Position numbers and translations under genes: made by a program
Notes under the pieces: generated by a model
The model's database searches: none
Seen by the model: the letters and a program-made list of their open reading frames with translations, nothing else
What the model was told of the DNA's origin: nothing
Shown here: piece by piece, positions 25,901-33,323 of the stretch
Numbering within the stretch: the first letter of the stretch is position 1
How the letters are laid out: every line of letters begins with the position of its first letter
Assembly (NCBI GenBank): GCA_964370095.1
Contig: CAYJHJ010000010.1
Location: forward strand, 1-44,593
Source: CAYJAZ01 sp964370095
GTDB taxonomy: Bacteria > Desulfobacterota > Desulfovibrionia > Desulfovibrionales > Desulfovibrionaceae
Length of the DNA: 44,593 nucleotides
Direction: 5' to 3'

Positions 25901-28469
25901 AAGACCAGTTTAAAAGCTCAATCTGCCCGGAAGAATTCACCGTTTTAGTGAAAATTACTGCTTTTCCGTTAATAAGCACAGTTGAGCTTAGGCTTTCTAT
26001 ACTTGCAGCAGTTCCACTAAAGCCATCGCCGCCAAAGCTGTCATTTTCAAGAAGATTTCCTCTTATATCATCACTGCCCTCTGTAAATGAAAGATTAGTG
26101 TCATCAACAGCTTTTGGCCCATCATCAGTAATATTTACATTAATTTGAACATTCAAAGCTTCTTCTGCTGTATTATTATTTTTTCCGTCATGAATAATAA
26201 CATCAAATTGTTCTGCTTTTTCAAGGCCTTCTGTTCCGTGCATATAGGCATCTGTTTGCGTATAACTATATTCAAAAGTATAGCTATTATCAGCTTCATT
26301 AAATTTTAAAATAAAATTTGAAAGATTACCGTGTGAACCTTCAATTTTATCAAAAGTGCCTTGTGGATTGATTGTATAATTTCCTTCTGCATCTTTTGAA
26401 ATTGTGAAAATGTTTCCGTTTATAGTGATAGAACCGTTTTCCATATCTTCCAGAGATTCAAAAACAATTGAACCTTTTGCAACATCATTTGCTATGCTAT
26501 CACTTGTTTCTAATATGTCAGTATAGACAATTTGCCCCTCAGGCAATTCAACAGTAGGAATATCATTTGTGCCTGTAAGTTTAACTGTGACTGTTTGCTT
26601 TGCAAAAGCTCCGTGTTCATCACGCACATAAATATCGAATGAGAAATCTTTTATTTCATTTTCGCCAAGTTTTTGGGCTTTAGCATTTGCAGTGAAAGTA
26701 TAGACGCCGGTTGTCGGGTCAATTTCAAATCTGCCGTATTCAGTTTCTATAAATAATTGGGCATCTGAACTGTCAGCTGAATTCGGCTTATTGAGTGAAT
26801 ACAATAAATTAACACCTTCACCCAAGTCAACATCAAGCCCTTGCGCCTTGCCTGAAACAAAGGCAGCCTCTTCTGTAAGTTCTAATTTTTGTGTATCAAG
26901 TGAAAGAGTAGGCATATCGTTTGTGCCCACAACTTTTATGCTGATTGTGGTTTCAACAGGATTACCGTTTTGATCTTTCACAACAATTGTAAAAGACTCA
27001 AACCTTTCTTCGCCTGCTTCAAGGCTTTCAGTTTTAGCTTGGTTGAGAATATATTTATAACTTCCGTCTGCCTTCAATTCTAAAATGCCATAAAAACCTT
27101 GATTATCACCTTTAATTTCAAAAGTATGGCTATCACTAGCATCAGTATCGCTTACAATATCAGAAAGAGAGCCACGAATTTCACCGGTTCCTGCAAAAGC
27201 CTCATTGGCATTAAATGCATTATCTGCATTATCTTGAACACCGGCTTCAATAAGAGAAGAAAGTTCTACTTTCGCTAAAGTATGGATATCATTTGTGCCT
27301 GTGATATCAAAAATAAGAGAGTCAGTATCAAAGGCATTATTCTTATCCTTTACTTTAATTTCAAATTCTTCTTGCACCTGCTCTGACTCACCAAGGGCTT
27401 GCAGGGCTTCTTCTTGCTCCTCAGTAGCACCTAGTTCATATTCATAAGTGCCATCAGGGTTAACGGTTAAAGTTCCATATTCCCCCTCTATAACAAGGTT
27501 AGATCCTTCAGTTTCTGTTTTGGCTTTGCCATTATTTTTATTTATAATTTCAAAGGTTTGATTTTCATCACTGCCATCGCTGTCAGGGTCATAGACATTA
27601 AGTTCGCCTGTAAGCACTTTTGAAGAGCCATCTTCTTGCAAGTGATTACCCTGAGGCTTAACAAAAAGTTGTGGGGCGTCATTTGTGCCGTAAATATCAA
27701 CATCTACAATAATATCAGTGGAATTACCGTATTCATCAGTTACACGAACAATAAAAGATTCTGTTTTTTTCTCGCCTTCAGCCAAAGAGTTTGCAGCCTT
27801 GTCATCCAAGATATAATTAAATGTGCCGTCAGGATATACTGCCATAACACCAAAGGCGGCAGAATTTGTGCCTACAATTTCAAAGCTGAAATTATTTAGT
27901 GGATTATCAGAAACAATTATCTTTCCTTGTGAGCTAAGCGTGCCTGCTTCATAAGTATTTCCGCCTGCTTTCACACCGGATTCTTTCACACTTATTTTCA
28001 GATTTGAAAGATCGAGTGCTGAAAGTGAAGAATTTTGGCTTTCACCTGCTACAAGAACGCCCTCTTTATCATAGTTTGAGCCACCCATGCTCCCACCAAG
28101 AGCCGAAACACCTTGTGCAAGCTCATGCATGTCTTGACTATAGAAATTTCCGCCACTTTCATTAGTATTGTTCGCATCGCCTGCTGCCGGCATCAATTCA
28201 GGGTCTAAAGCTGCAAAAAAGTCCTCGCCATTTATTGTTTCGCCCTCTAAAATAAATGAAGGCATAAATTCGGGTGAATAAACGGTATAAAAGCCCTCTA
28301 ATATTATAGATGAGCCGTCGCTCTCAAAAGAAATTACAAGATTATTATCAATTTTTTCAATAAAAGCTTCGGAAATATCAAAGTCAAAAGCATAGTTTTG
28401 AAAATCTTTTGTAATCGGTAGAACATTTTGTATACTGGCTGATGGTTTTATCAAATTCACGTTTGCCAT
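22980..28469 (-). CDS. Giant type I secreted RTX adhesin (VCBS + vWA)
   Basis: An 1829-aa surface or secreted protein with no Sec signal. An N-terminal region of about 150 residues has LVISFESDGSSIILEGF and a PAAG at 94-97 that resembles the dialanine cleavage site of LapA-type retention modules. Four VCBS-like repeats follow (about 150-640), each closing with GTNDxP, then Ig-like T1SS-type units (about 640-1190; DDGPKAVDD, DDIPIASTS). A von Willebrand A domain with MIDAS motif DTSGSM lies at about 1195-1500, and ISDGNPTE provides the third MIDAS element. RTX nonapeptides (GGTGDDIII, GAGDDIIFAGSGDN) occupy about 1580-1590 and 1668-1738, with a C-terminal secretion region after them. Ca2+-dependent folding after type I export and a role in adhesion or biofilm are expected. 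No transporter genes are nearby. A structured leader with a terminator-like hairpin precedes it. Confidence 0.88.
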   Translation of the reverse strand: MANVNLIKPSASIQNVLPITKDFQNYAFDFDISEAFIEKIDNNLVISFESDGSSIILEGFYTVYSPEFMPSFILEGETINGEDFFAALDPELMPAAGDANNTNESGGNFYSQDMHELAQGVSALGGSMGGSNYDKEGVLVAGESQNSSLSALDLSNLKISVKESGVKAGGNTYEAGTLSSQGKIIVSDNPLNNFSFEIVGTNSAAFGVMAVYPDGTFNYILDDKAANSLAEGEKKTESFIVRVTDEYGNSTDIIVDVDIYGTNDAPQLFVKPQGNHLQEDGSSKVLTGELNVYDPDSDGSDENQTFEIINKNNGKAKTETEGSNLVIEGEYGTLTVNPDGTYEYELGATEEQEEALQALGESEQVQEEFEIKVKDKNNAFDTDSLIFDITGTNDIHTLAKVELSSLIEAGVQDNADNAFNANEAFAGTGEIRGSLSDIVSDTDASDSHTFEIKGDNQGFYGILELKADGSYKYILNQAKTESLEAGEERFESFTIVVKDQNGNPVETTISIKVVGTNDMPTLSLDTQKLELTEEAAFVSGKAQGLDVDLGEGVNLLYSLNKPNSADSSDAQLFIETEYGRFEIDPTTGVYTFTANAKAQKLGENEIKDFSFDIYVRDEHGAFAKQTVTVKLTGTNDIPTVELPEGQIVYTDILETSDSIANDVAKGSIVFESLEDMENGSITINGNIFTISKDAEGNYTINPQGTFDKIEGSHGNLSNFILKFNEADNSYTFEYSYTQTDAYMHGTEGLEKAEQFDVIIHDGKNNNTAEEALNVQINVNITDDGPKAVDDTNLSFTEGSDDIRGNLLENDSFGGDGFSGTAASIESLSSTVLINGKAVIFTKTVNSSGQIELLNWSYGKLTLSNDGSYDFDTYGSTVTKDTTFEFTYTIKDSDGDTSSASLKLEMTNVNNANVGDSTITVNEKGLFDSSDNSEITSGSFDVSASNGVKDIQIIVNGRYVDIPLNSGSYDTGTGIFSNFKYVNGKITYTYTQKDNLDHSSESTDQITLVVRDKDYNKSEPTTLTVNIIDDIPIASTSDAFVSIGDTHIGIVDFDFGADSGQGKTISVEGSNIRYVFNEDGKWEKEIQGTDDVWYTVRDAYGDPLAVRGQEGLNFEDVNVSLTYTGEKDTGENQWTASAKTDTSLPEGSEVAKVVITDSDGDKAEVSLEAGKSATDGVLVGVESLDITVSEDTSYNICVMLDTSGSMYHPYYLQGTIYEDAAAMYTDDDLKGISDTYVDNQIAKMQANGDFDGLSESEIAAKIDDMKMDAYRDMIETLEDNGYRSRLSDACDSLEAYIKEVLIDHVGNSSTDGVEINIGIVSFWASAENYSIKIDKEALESPEALDREITEIITEMKSYFMSNDEWKNQTNVSTPDGELGDEYFHHWTDYSEAFDAATEFFEENSKENNHQNLGIIISDGNPTEIYDQSNVWGYDKDAFNRLLEHLDQFNAVGIGITDPKAEATLKELAELAREAGKEGSSLFVTDEGIKNIFPSGTDNFNIQSDSFAFTNEGNDIIVGGLTLGELETAIGINWPQSFDFDAATKQAIIMEYIRQNPEVLLNENLDSTGKSQNDPDAIVSGAGDDMIYGQEGDDIIISDNDIDMLDNLSDLLHGRNTDEFTAQSLAESDYNSHAELVQNLGDEIRMLPTNSEESFDLGDLANYLGKQELLEDGDDLIFGGTGDDIIIALDGDDVIDAGDGNDIIFAGSGDDLIYAGAGDDIIFAGSGDNEIYLGGGSDAILYGIDDITQSQAIENDMIHDFDLSNDHIDLTAFSGLGYSISTSNQEGNGIITIADNMGSTYKTITLVGVEFDPDQISEDISEFDENPFIKI

Positions 28470-28510
28470 AAGTTCCTCTGTAGTATAAAATCATGATTTA
28501 TTTTTTGAGT

Positions 28511-28564
28511 AAAAAAAAGCCCCATGGTCAATTCTGATTAATAATCGGAATACAATGAGGGGGC
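28511..28564 (-). terminator. Terminator-like hairpin in the adhesin leader (attenuator candidate)
   Basis: On the minus strand, GCCCC (28560-28564 in complement) and GGGGC (28519-28523) close a hairpin whose inner arm is the 10-bp dyad ATTCCGATTA/TAATCAGAAT. It is followed directly by eight Us (28511-28518). It ends 41 nt upstream of the adhesin start codon, in the same orientation, where a terminator makes sense only as an attenuator or as the end of a separate small RNA. Confidence 0.7.
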
Positions 28565-28770
28565 AAGGGGTGCAAAAAAAATTGCTTTCCTTTATGAATA
28601 TGCACGTCTTTTAAAATAAGAATCAACACATATTCAATCCTGCCAATCCAAAAAAAATTGGGCAGATTTATTTCATATAAATATATTTGATAGCTAAAAT
28701 TCGGCTATACAAAAGCATTTCACTATGATTGTATCATATATATTCATTTAAATCGACATGTCAAGAAAAT
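28565..28770 (-). ncRNA. Structured leader or small RNA upstream of the adhesin gene
   Basis: The minus strand carries TTGACA (about 28760-28765) with a TATATG/ATATAT -10 at 17-18 bp, then roughly 160 nt before the terminator-like hairpin. Hairpins are visible at 28690-28708 (ATAGC/GCTAT), 28640-28665 (CTGCCCAAT/ATTGGCAG with one bulged base) and 28596-28635 (GAATATG/CATATTC). No ORF with a ribosome binding site is evident. I do not recognise a known riboswitch class. It accounts for most of the 450-bp intergenic space at 28470-28919. Confidence 0.4.
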
Positions 28771-28825
28771 TCTTTAGGGCTTTATGCCTTCCGCAAAAAA
28801 ATAATTGTGCTGAACCAAAGATCCT

Positions 28826-28855
28826 TTGAAATATTGACTTAAAATAAACTATAAT
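28826..28855 (+). promoter_or_regulatory. Candidate promoter of the DUF1460-type gene
   Basis: TTGAAA (28826-28831) and consensus TATAAT (28850-28855), 18 bp apart, 65 bp upstream of the start codon. Confidence 0.45.
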
Positions 28856-28919
28856 TTATCTTCAATACATAGAGTAAAGTATAAAACACAAATCCTACTA
28901 CTTTATTTAAAGGGAAAAC

Positions 28920-29684
28920 ATGCAAAAATTTTTAATAATTCTTTTTTTTATTTTATTAAATGTTTTTACTTTTCGTATTTCTTATGCACAACTAAACCTA
29001 TATCTTGGAAAACCCTATATTATAAACCCCCTAGGCGAAGGCGAAGAAAGCCCTTATGCAAATGGCCCTTTGTTTAGAGAAGATGGTTTTGATTGCACAA
29101 CCTATGTTGAAACAATATTAGCACAACATAAAAGTGAAGAAAATAAAAAAAATTTTATGGGAAATCTTTTATCAATTCGCTACATTGACGGGAAAGTAAA
29201 TTTTTTTACACGTGCACACTTTATGGAATTTCACTGGATTCCAAATGCCATAAAACATGATTTTATAAAGCCATACCCACTTTCTTTTACCAAAAACAGC
29301 AAATTAGAAATCAATCTTCAAACTTGGTTTTTAGAAAATGCCTTTATAAAAAATAAAGATGAAAAATATAAAGAAATGGCAAAACAACAAGAAGAAAGCA
29401 TAAAATCTTCCATTCCCTTTGTGCCAAAAGAAAGAATTGATAAAGATTTTCTTCAAACTTTACCTGATTTTATGGTGATTTTCTTTATAAAAGAAATCCG
29501 CCCAAATTCATGGGCAGGGCAAGAAGGAAAACAAGAGCTTGTAACACATATGGGTATATTAAAAAACAAAGAATTTTATCATGCAAGCTCAAAAAATAAA
29601 GAAGTAATTAAAACTAGCTTATTGTCTTACCTTGAAAACAACCCAAGCTTTCTTGGTGTTTCTTTTTATACTATAAATAACTAA
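28920..29684 (+). CDS. DUF1460-type exported cysteine amidase/peptidase
   Basis: A 254-aa exported protein. A signal peptide ends near ISYAQ (residues 1-23). The mature part resembles DUF1460, a cell-wall amidase family in the NlpC/P60-like papain fold: FDCTTYVETILA with candidate nucleophile Cys59, an RYIDGKVNFFTRAHFMEFHWIPN segment (read as RYxxG...F.TR.HF..W.P), and LVTHMGIL with candidate His210. Family members act as N-acetylmuramoyl-L-alanine amidases on peptidoglycan. AAAGGG precedes the ATG. It is divergent from the giant adhesin, so envelope remodelling linked to adhesin export is conceivable but unproven. It is not a recognisable LapG (DUF920) protease. Confidence 0.72.
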   Translation: MQKFLIILFFILLNVFTFRISYAQLNLYLGKPYIINPLGEGEESPYANGPLFREDGFDCTTYVETILAQHKSEENKKNFMGNLLSIRYIDGKVNFFTRAHFMEFHWIPNAIKHDFIKPYPLSFTKNSKLEINLQTWFLENAFIKNKDEKYKEMAKQQEESIKSSIPFVPKERIDKDFLQTLPDFMVIFFIKEIRPNSWAGQEGKQELVTHMGILKNKEFYHASSKNKEVIKTSLLSYLENNPSFLGVSFYTINN

Positions 29685-29750
29685 AAAAGCCATAGCATAA
29701 AATTTATTTATACTTTTGTAATTTGCAAGTCAATTTTTTTCTTATAAAGC

Positions 29751-29777
29751 TAAAGTTTATTTTTTTTGTTCCGATAA
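29751..29777 (+). promoter_or_regulatory. Sigma-28 (FliA) flagellar promoter of cheV
   Basis: TAAAGTTT (29751-29758), an 11-bp spacer, then TCCGATAA (29770-29777). This matches the TAAAGTTT-N11-GCCGATAA consensus at 15 of 16 positions, 52 bp upstream of the cheV start. Confidence 0.85.
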
Positions 29778-29829
29778 AATTAATACTCTCATCAGAGAAA
29801 TTTTTTGCAAGAAAATATGGGAGATACAA

Positions 29830-30789
29830 ATGTCTTTAACAAATATATTATTAGAAAGCGGCACAAATGAACTTGAAATAGTTGAGTTTTATATTGACGA
29901 AGTAACCGAAGAAGGTGAAGTTTATAGAGGCCATTATGGAATCAACGTGGCTAAAGTGGTTGAAATTATTAGGCCACAAGAACTTACACTTGTGCCTTCA
30001 AATGTAAAGCAAGGGGTTTCTGGCATGTTTCCTTTCCGTGATGGAAAGGTTATTCCTCTTATTAATCTTGCTTCATATTTCAAAAAAGAAAACCCAAAAG
30101 ATTCTGACCCTAGAATTATAGTTACCGAATTTAATAACATGCAAACTGCCTTTATGGTTTCAGGTGTTAACAGAATTTATAGACTAAGCTGGACTGAAAT
30201 CGAATCACCCGGTAAAATCGTTCAAGAAGCCGCAAGTGATTGCATTACCAGTATTGTACGCATTGAAAACCGAGTTATCTTGGTTTTAGATTTTGAGGCT
30301 ATTGTTGCACACATGACACCTGAACTTGCCATGAAAGGATATGACCCGGAACCACTTCCTGCCGGTAAAGAGCATATCAAGTTTCGCATTGTGCACGCAG
30401 AAGATTCCTCTTCAATCAGGCGTATGATTATGTCTATCCTTCAAAAAGACGGAAGGTTTGAGGTTTTACAATTTGAAGACGGCCTATCTGCACTGAAATA
30501 TCTTCAAGAAACAAGAGATAAAGCAATTGAAGCAGACAAACCTATAGAAAATTTTCTTAACGGCGTTATCACAGATATTGAAATGCCAAACCTTGATGGG
30601 CTTACACTTTGCAGAAAAGTCAAAGAAGACCCAACCCTCAAAAGCCTTCCTGTGGCAATTTTCTCATCTCTTATCACAGCAAGCACAACGCATAAAGCAA
30701 ATTCTGTTGGAGCTGATGCACAATTTGCAAAGCCTGACTTAAAGATTTTGGCTGATAAAATTTATGCTCTAATGATGGAACATAGATAG
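29830..30789 (+). CDS. cheV: Chemotaxis coupling protein CheV (copy 1)
   Basis: A 319-aa CheW-REC fusion. Residues about 12-170 are the CheW-like coupling domain (HYGINVAKVVEIIRP, GMFPFRDGKVIPLINLA, RVILVLDFEAIV). Residues about 185-319 are a receiver domain with acidic pair in VHAEDSSSIRR and phospho-acceptor Asp249 in ITDIEMPNLDG. CheV couples chemoreceptors to CheA and adapts by phosphorylation. A near-perfect sigma-28 promoter indicates expression with late flagellar genes. A close paralogue lies 0.8 kb away in the opposite orientation, with tag between them. An intrinsic terminator follows. Confidence 0.92.
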   Translation: MSLTNILLESGTNELEIVEFYIDEVTEEGEVYRGHYGINVAKVVEIIRPQELTLVPSNVKQGVSGMFPFRDGKVIPLINLASYFKKENPKDSDPRIIVTEFNNMQTAFMVSGVNRIYRLSWTEIESPGKIVQEAASDCITSIVRIENRVILVLDFEAIVAHMTPELAMKGYDPEPLPAGKEHIKFRIVHAEDSSSIRRMIMSILQKDGRFEVLQFEDGLSALKYLQETRDKAIEADKPIENFLNGVITDIEMPNLDGLTLCRKVKEDPTLKSLPVAIFSSLITASTTHKANSVGADAQFAKPDLKILADKIYALMMEHR

Positions 30790-30833
30790 TTATTTCACTA
30801 TATCATTCTAGAATCCCTGCTCTTTGAATGACT

Positions 30834-30864
30834 AAACCCCATTTTTTCAAAAGTGGGGTTTTCT
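30834..30864 (+). terminator. Intrinsic terminator of cheV copy 1
   Basis: AAACCCCA pairs with TGGGGTTT around an AT-rich loop with extra TTTT/AAAA pairing, then TTTTC. Confidence 0.85.
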
Positions 30865-30930
30865 TTTGCTAATTACAAAAAAATATGTTAAACATTTTTT
30901 TGGTTTATTATACTTTATAAAGGAAAAACT

Positions 30931-31506
30931 ATGAAACGCTGTTCGTGGCCAAATTTAGAAAATTCAGAAACTTATATAAAATATCATGATACTGAATGGG
31001 GAGTTGCCTCATACGAAGATAAATATCTTTTTGAAATGTTTGTGCTTGAATCTTTTCATTGTGGGCTTTCATGGCTTCTCATTCTCAATAAAAGAGAAGC
31101 TTTTAGAAAAGCTTTTGACGATTTTGATGCAAAAAAAATTGCAAATTATACAGAGAAGAAGATTGAAGAACTTATGAATGACAGTTCAATAGTTCGTAAT
31201 AAAGCAAAAATTTTAGCCACTATTGCCAATGCAAAAGCATATTTAAAAGTATGCGAAGAATTTGGAAGTTTTTCTTCCTATATATGGTCTTTCACTGACA
31301 GTAAAGTTCTTTATTTTCCTTTTGATGGGCAAACAGCAAAAAATGAACTTTCTGACAAAGTTTCAAAAGATTTGAAAAAGCGTGGTTTCAAATTCATGGG
31401 ATCGGTAACTACTTTTTCTTACCTTGAAGCTATTGGGGTTATGAATAATCATAGCGAGGAGTGTTTTTTGTTTGTTAAACAAAAAGCAAAGCCGGAACTA
31501 TCATAA
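30931..31506 (+). CDS. tag: DNA-3-methyladenine glycosylase I
   Basis: A 191-aa base-excision glycosylase that removes 3-methyladenine from alkylated DNA. It shows the Tag signatures KRCSWP (Cys4), YHDTEWG (His19), ESFHCGLSWLLIL, and the C-terminal NNHSEECF, so all four zinc-snap residues are in place. The catalytic-region glutamate lies in the ESFHCGLSW stretch. AAAGGAAAA precedes the ATG. The gene sits alone between the two cheV copies with terminators on both sides, so it is monocistronic. Confidence 0.93.
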   Translation: MKRCSWPNLENSETYIKYHDTEWGVASYEDKYLFEMFVLESFHCGLSWLLILNKREAFRKAFDDFDAKKIANYTEKKIEELMNDSSIVRNKAKILATIANAKAYLKVCEEFGSFSSYIWSFTDSKVLYFPFDGQTAKNELSDKVSKDLKKRGFKFMGSVTTFSYLEAIGVMNNHSEECFLFVKQKAKPELS

Positions 31507-31532
31507 AAATTCAATATACCCTCAAATAAAAA

Positions 31533-31559
31533 AACTGCCCTCAAAGTTTGAAGGCAGTT
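31533..31559. terminator. Bidirectional terminator between tag and cheV copy 2
   Basis: AACTGCC-C-TCAAA pairs with TTTGA-A-GGCAGTT, with one mismatch and a one-base apex. A-run on the left and AAAAAAT on the right give T-runs when read from the minus strand, which suits the minus-strand cheV best. Confidence 0.85.
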
Positions 31560-31582
31560 CAAAAAATCAATAAAAATTCAAA

Positions 31583-32548
31583 TTACTTTGCTTGTTTACT
31601 TAGCATCAAGTCATAAATTTTATCGGCAAGGTCTTTCAAATCCGGCTTTGCGTATTGAGCATCGGCCCCAACAGATTCAGCTTTATGTGTGGTGCTTGCA
31701 GTAATAAGAGATGAGAAAATTGCCACAGGCAAAACTTTAAGAATTGGGTCATCCTTTATTTGCTTGCAGAAAGTAAAGCCATCAAGATTTGGCATTTCAA
31801 TATCAGTAATAATTCCATCAACAAATTCGTTTATAGGAACATTGCTTTCTTGAGCTTGCTTTTTCAAACCGTCCAAATAGTCGTAAGCTAATTGCCCATC
31901 TTCAAACTGCTCAACTTCAAAGCGTTGATCTTTTTCAAGGATTGACATAACCATCTTACGAATTGAACGTGAATCTTCAGCATGCACAATACGGAATTTT
32001 TGATATTTTTCACCTGATTCCAATTCGGGCAATACATAACTTTTCATAGCAAGTTCAGGAATCATATTAGCAACAATAGCCTCAAAATCTAAAACTAAAA
32101 TAACTCTTTGCTCAATGCGTACAACACTTGTAATATAGTCGCCACTGGCATCTTGCACCAATTTGTCAGGTGCTTCAATGTCTTCCCAGCTTAGCCTGAA
32201 AATTCTGTTCACGCCCGAAACTAAAAATGCTGCTTGTGTTTTATTAAATTCTGTAACAATAAGTTTTGGCTCTTTTACTTTTTGCGAATTTTTGCTAAAG
32301 AATTTTGCCAAATCAATAAGTGGAATAACGTTACCATCACGAAGAGGAAACATTCCCACAAGGCCTTTTTTGGTGTTTGAAGGAAGCAGTGTAAGATCTT
32401 GAGGACGAATAATTTCAACTACTTTTGCAACATTTATCCCATAATGCCCACGATAGACTTCACCGTCTTCTGCAATTTCATCAATGTAAAATTCAACAAT
32501 TTCAAGCTCATTTGTTCCACTTTCCAGCAAAATATTTGTTTGAGACAT
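31583..32548 (-). CDS. cheV: Chemotaxis coupling protein CheV (copy 2)
   Basis: A 321-aa CheW-REC protein closely similar along its whole length to copy 1; long identical blocks include NILLESGTNELEIVEFYID, GHYGINVAKVVEIIRPQ and ITDIEMPNLDG. Receiver-domain acidic residues and phospho-acceptor Asp are conserved. Differences are concentrated in the CheW/REC linker (SYVLPELESGEKYQ versus GYDPEPLPAGKEHI) and in residues 75-95. ACGGAG precedes the ATG. A poor sigma-28-like element occurs upstream. The opposite orientation around tag suggests inverted duplication of a cheV segment; the two may serve different receptors. Confidence 0.92.
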   Translation of the reverse strand: MSQTNILLESGTNELEIVEFYIDEIAEDGEVYRGHYGINVAKVVEIIRPQDLTLLPSNTKKGLVGMFPLRDGNVIPLIDLAKFFSKNSQKVKEPKLIVTEFNKTQAAFLVSGVNRIFRLSWEDIEAPDKLVQDASGDYITSVVRIEQRVILVLDFEAIVANMIPELAMKSYVLPELESGEKYQKFRIVHAEDSRSIRKMVMSILEKDQRFEVEQFEDGQLAYDYLDGLKKQAQESNVPINEFVDGIITDIEMPNLDGFTFCKQIKDDPILKVLPVAIFSSLITASTTHKAESVGADAQYAKPDLKDLADKIYDLMLSKQAK

Positions 32549-32583
32549 GGCAATACTCCGTTTTTAAATTACCTTCACAAAAC

Positions 32584-32610
32584 ATTTCGTATAAAATATA
32601 AAAAACATTA
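32584..32610 (-). promoter_or_regulatory. Weak sigma-28-like element upstream of cheV copy 2
   Basis: Minus-strand TAATGTTT (32603-32610), 11-bp spacer, TACGAAAT (32584-32591). The -35 half matches 7 of 8, the -10 half only about 4 of 8. It could be a decayed copy of the copy 1 promoter. Confidence 0.25.
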
Positions 32611-32858
32611 GGTTAAAAAGTAAATTTATATTTATTATCAATATTTATTCAAAAATCTTTAATAAATTTTTTCTTTCTTTTTTCTTCTTTCTTTTTTAAC
32701 ATAGTAAAATATAACACTTATTAGTAAGAAAGAATAGTTTCACATATAAAATATTAAATAACAAGAAAAAAATTTTATGCAAAACAATAACTTTTATTCA
32801 ATAATAAAGATTTCTAAGAATACTTGCACAAAAATTTAAGCTGTGTTAAAAAATAGAA
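32611..32858. other. AT-rich intergenic region with pyrimidine tract
   Basis: The 310-bp space between the divergent cheV copy 2 and umuD holds no gene I can support. It contains a run of about 31 pure T/C bases (32667-32697) and a 9-bp dyad TTCTTTCTT/AAGAAAGAA around 32684-32733. No convincing LexA box or promoter for umuDC was found by eye. Confidence 0.4.
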
Positions 32859-33314
32859 ATGGAAAATATTAAACTCTCCCCCTATCTTGAGCTTGTAGGC
32901 ATTGCAAGTAAATCTGAGCAGAATAAAAAAGCCCTGCCTCTTTACCTCAATCCTGTTGCAGCTGGCTTTCCTTCACCGGCAGACGATTATCTTGATAAAA
33001 AGCTTGACTTGCATGAATACCTCATAAAAAACGAAGCCGCAACTTTTTTCTTGAGGGCACACGGCAATTCAATGATAAATGCCTCTATAAATGATGGCGA
33101 TCTTTTAATTGTTGATCGCTCTTACGTGGCTTCACACAGAAGAATCGTGATTGCAGCAATAAATGGTGAATTAACAGTAAAGAGGATTATACGCAAGAAA
33201 AACAGGGTTTATCTTGCACCTGAAAATCCTGATTATCCTGAAATAGACATCACAGAACAAGAATACATACACATTTGGGGTGTTGTAACCACCGTAATTC
33301 ATTCGCTTTTGTAA
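32859..33314 (+). CDS. umuD: UmuD-type S24 peptidase, translesion polymerase subunit
   Basis: A 151-aa UmuD homologue of normal length. The self-cleavage site is in VAAGFPSPADDY (Ala35-Gly36), the catalytic serine in GNSM (Ser71) and the lysine in TVKRI (Lys108). Cleavage to UmuD' converts it to the form that activates UmuC (Pol V) for mutagenic bypass after DNA damage. The ribosome binding site is weak (AAATAGAA), fitting tight control. umuC begins 9 bp downstream. Regulation by LexA or by a CI-like protein such as the one at 431 is expected from the family; no box was confidently seen. Confidence 0.92.
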   Translation: MENIKLSPYLELVGIASKSEQNKKALPLYLNPVAAGFPSPADDYLDKKLDLHEYLIKNEAATFFLRAHGNSMINASINDGDLLIVDRSYVASHRRIVIAAINGELTVKRIIRKKNRVYLAPENPDYPEIDITEQEYIHIWGVVTTVIHSLL

Positions 33315-33323
33315 GTTTATATT

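Noticed and set aside
22980..28469. Many antisense ORFs opposite the adhesin and opposite the Fe-S proteins
   Set aside because: They lack ribosome binding sites and family resemblance, and they mirror repetitive Asp/Gly/Thr-rich coding on the other strand.
28511..28770. c-di-GMP-I riboswitch in the adhesin leader
   Set aside because: The conserved core sequences of that class could not be found by eye; only generic hairpins are visible.
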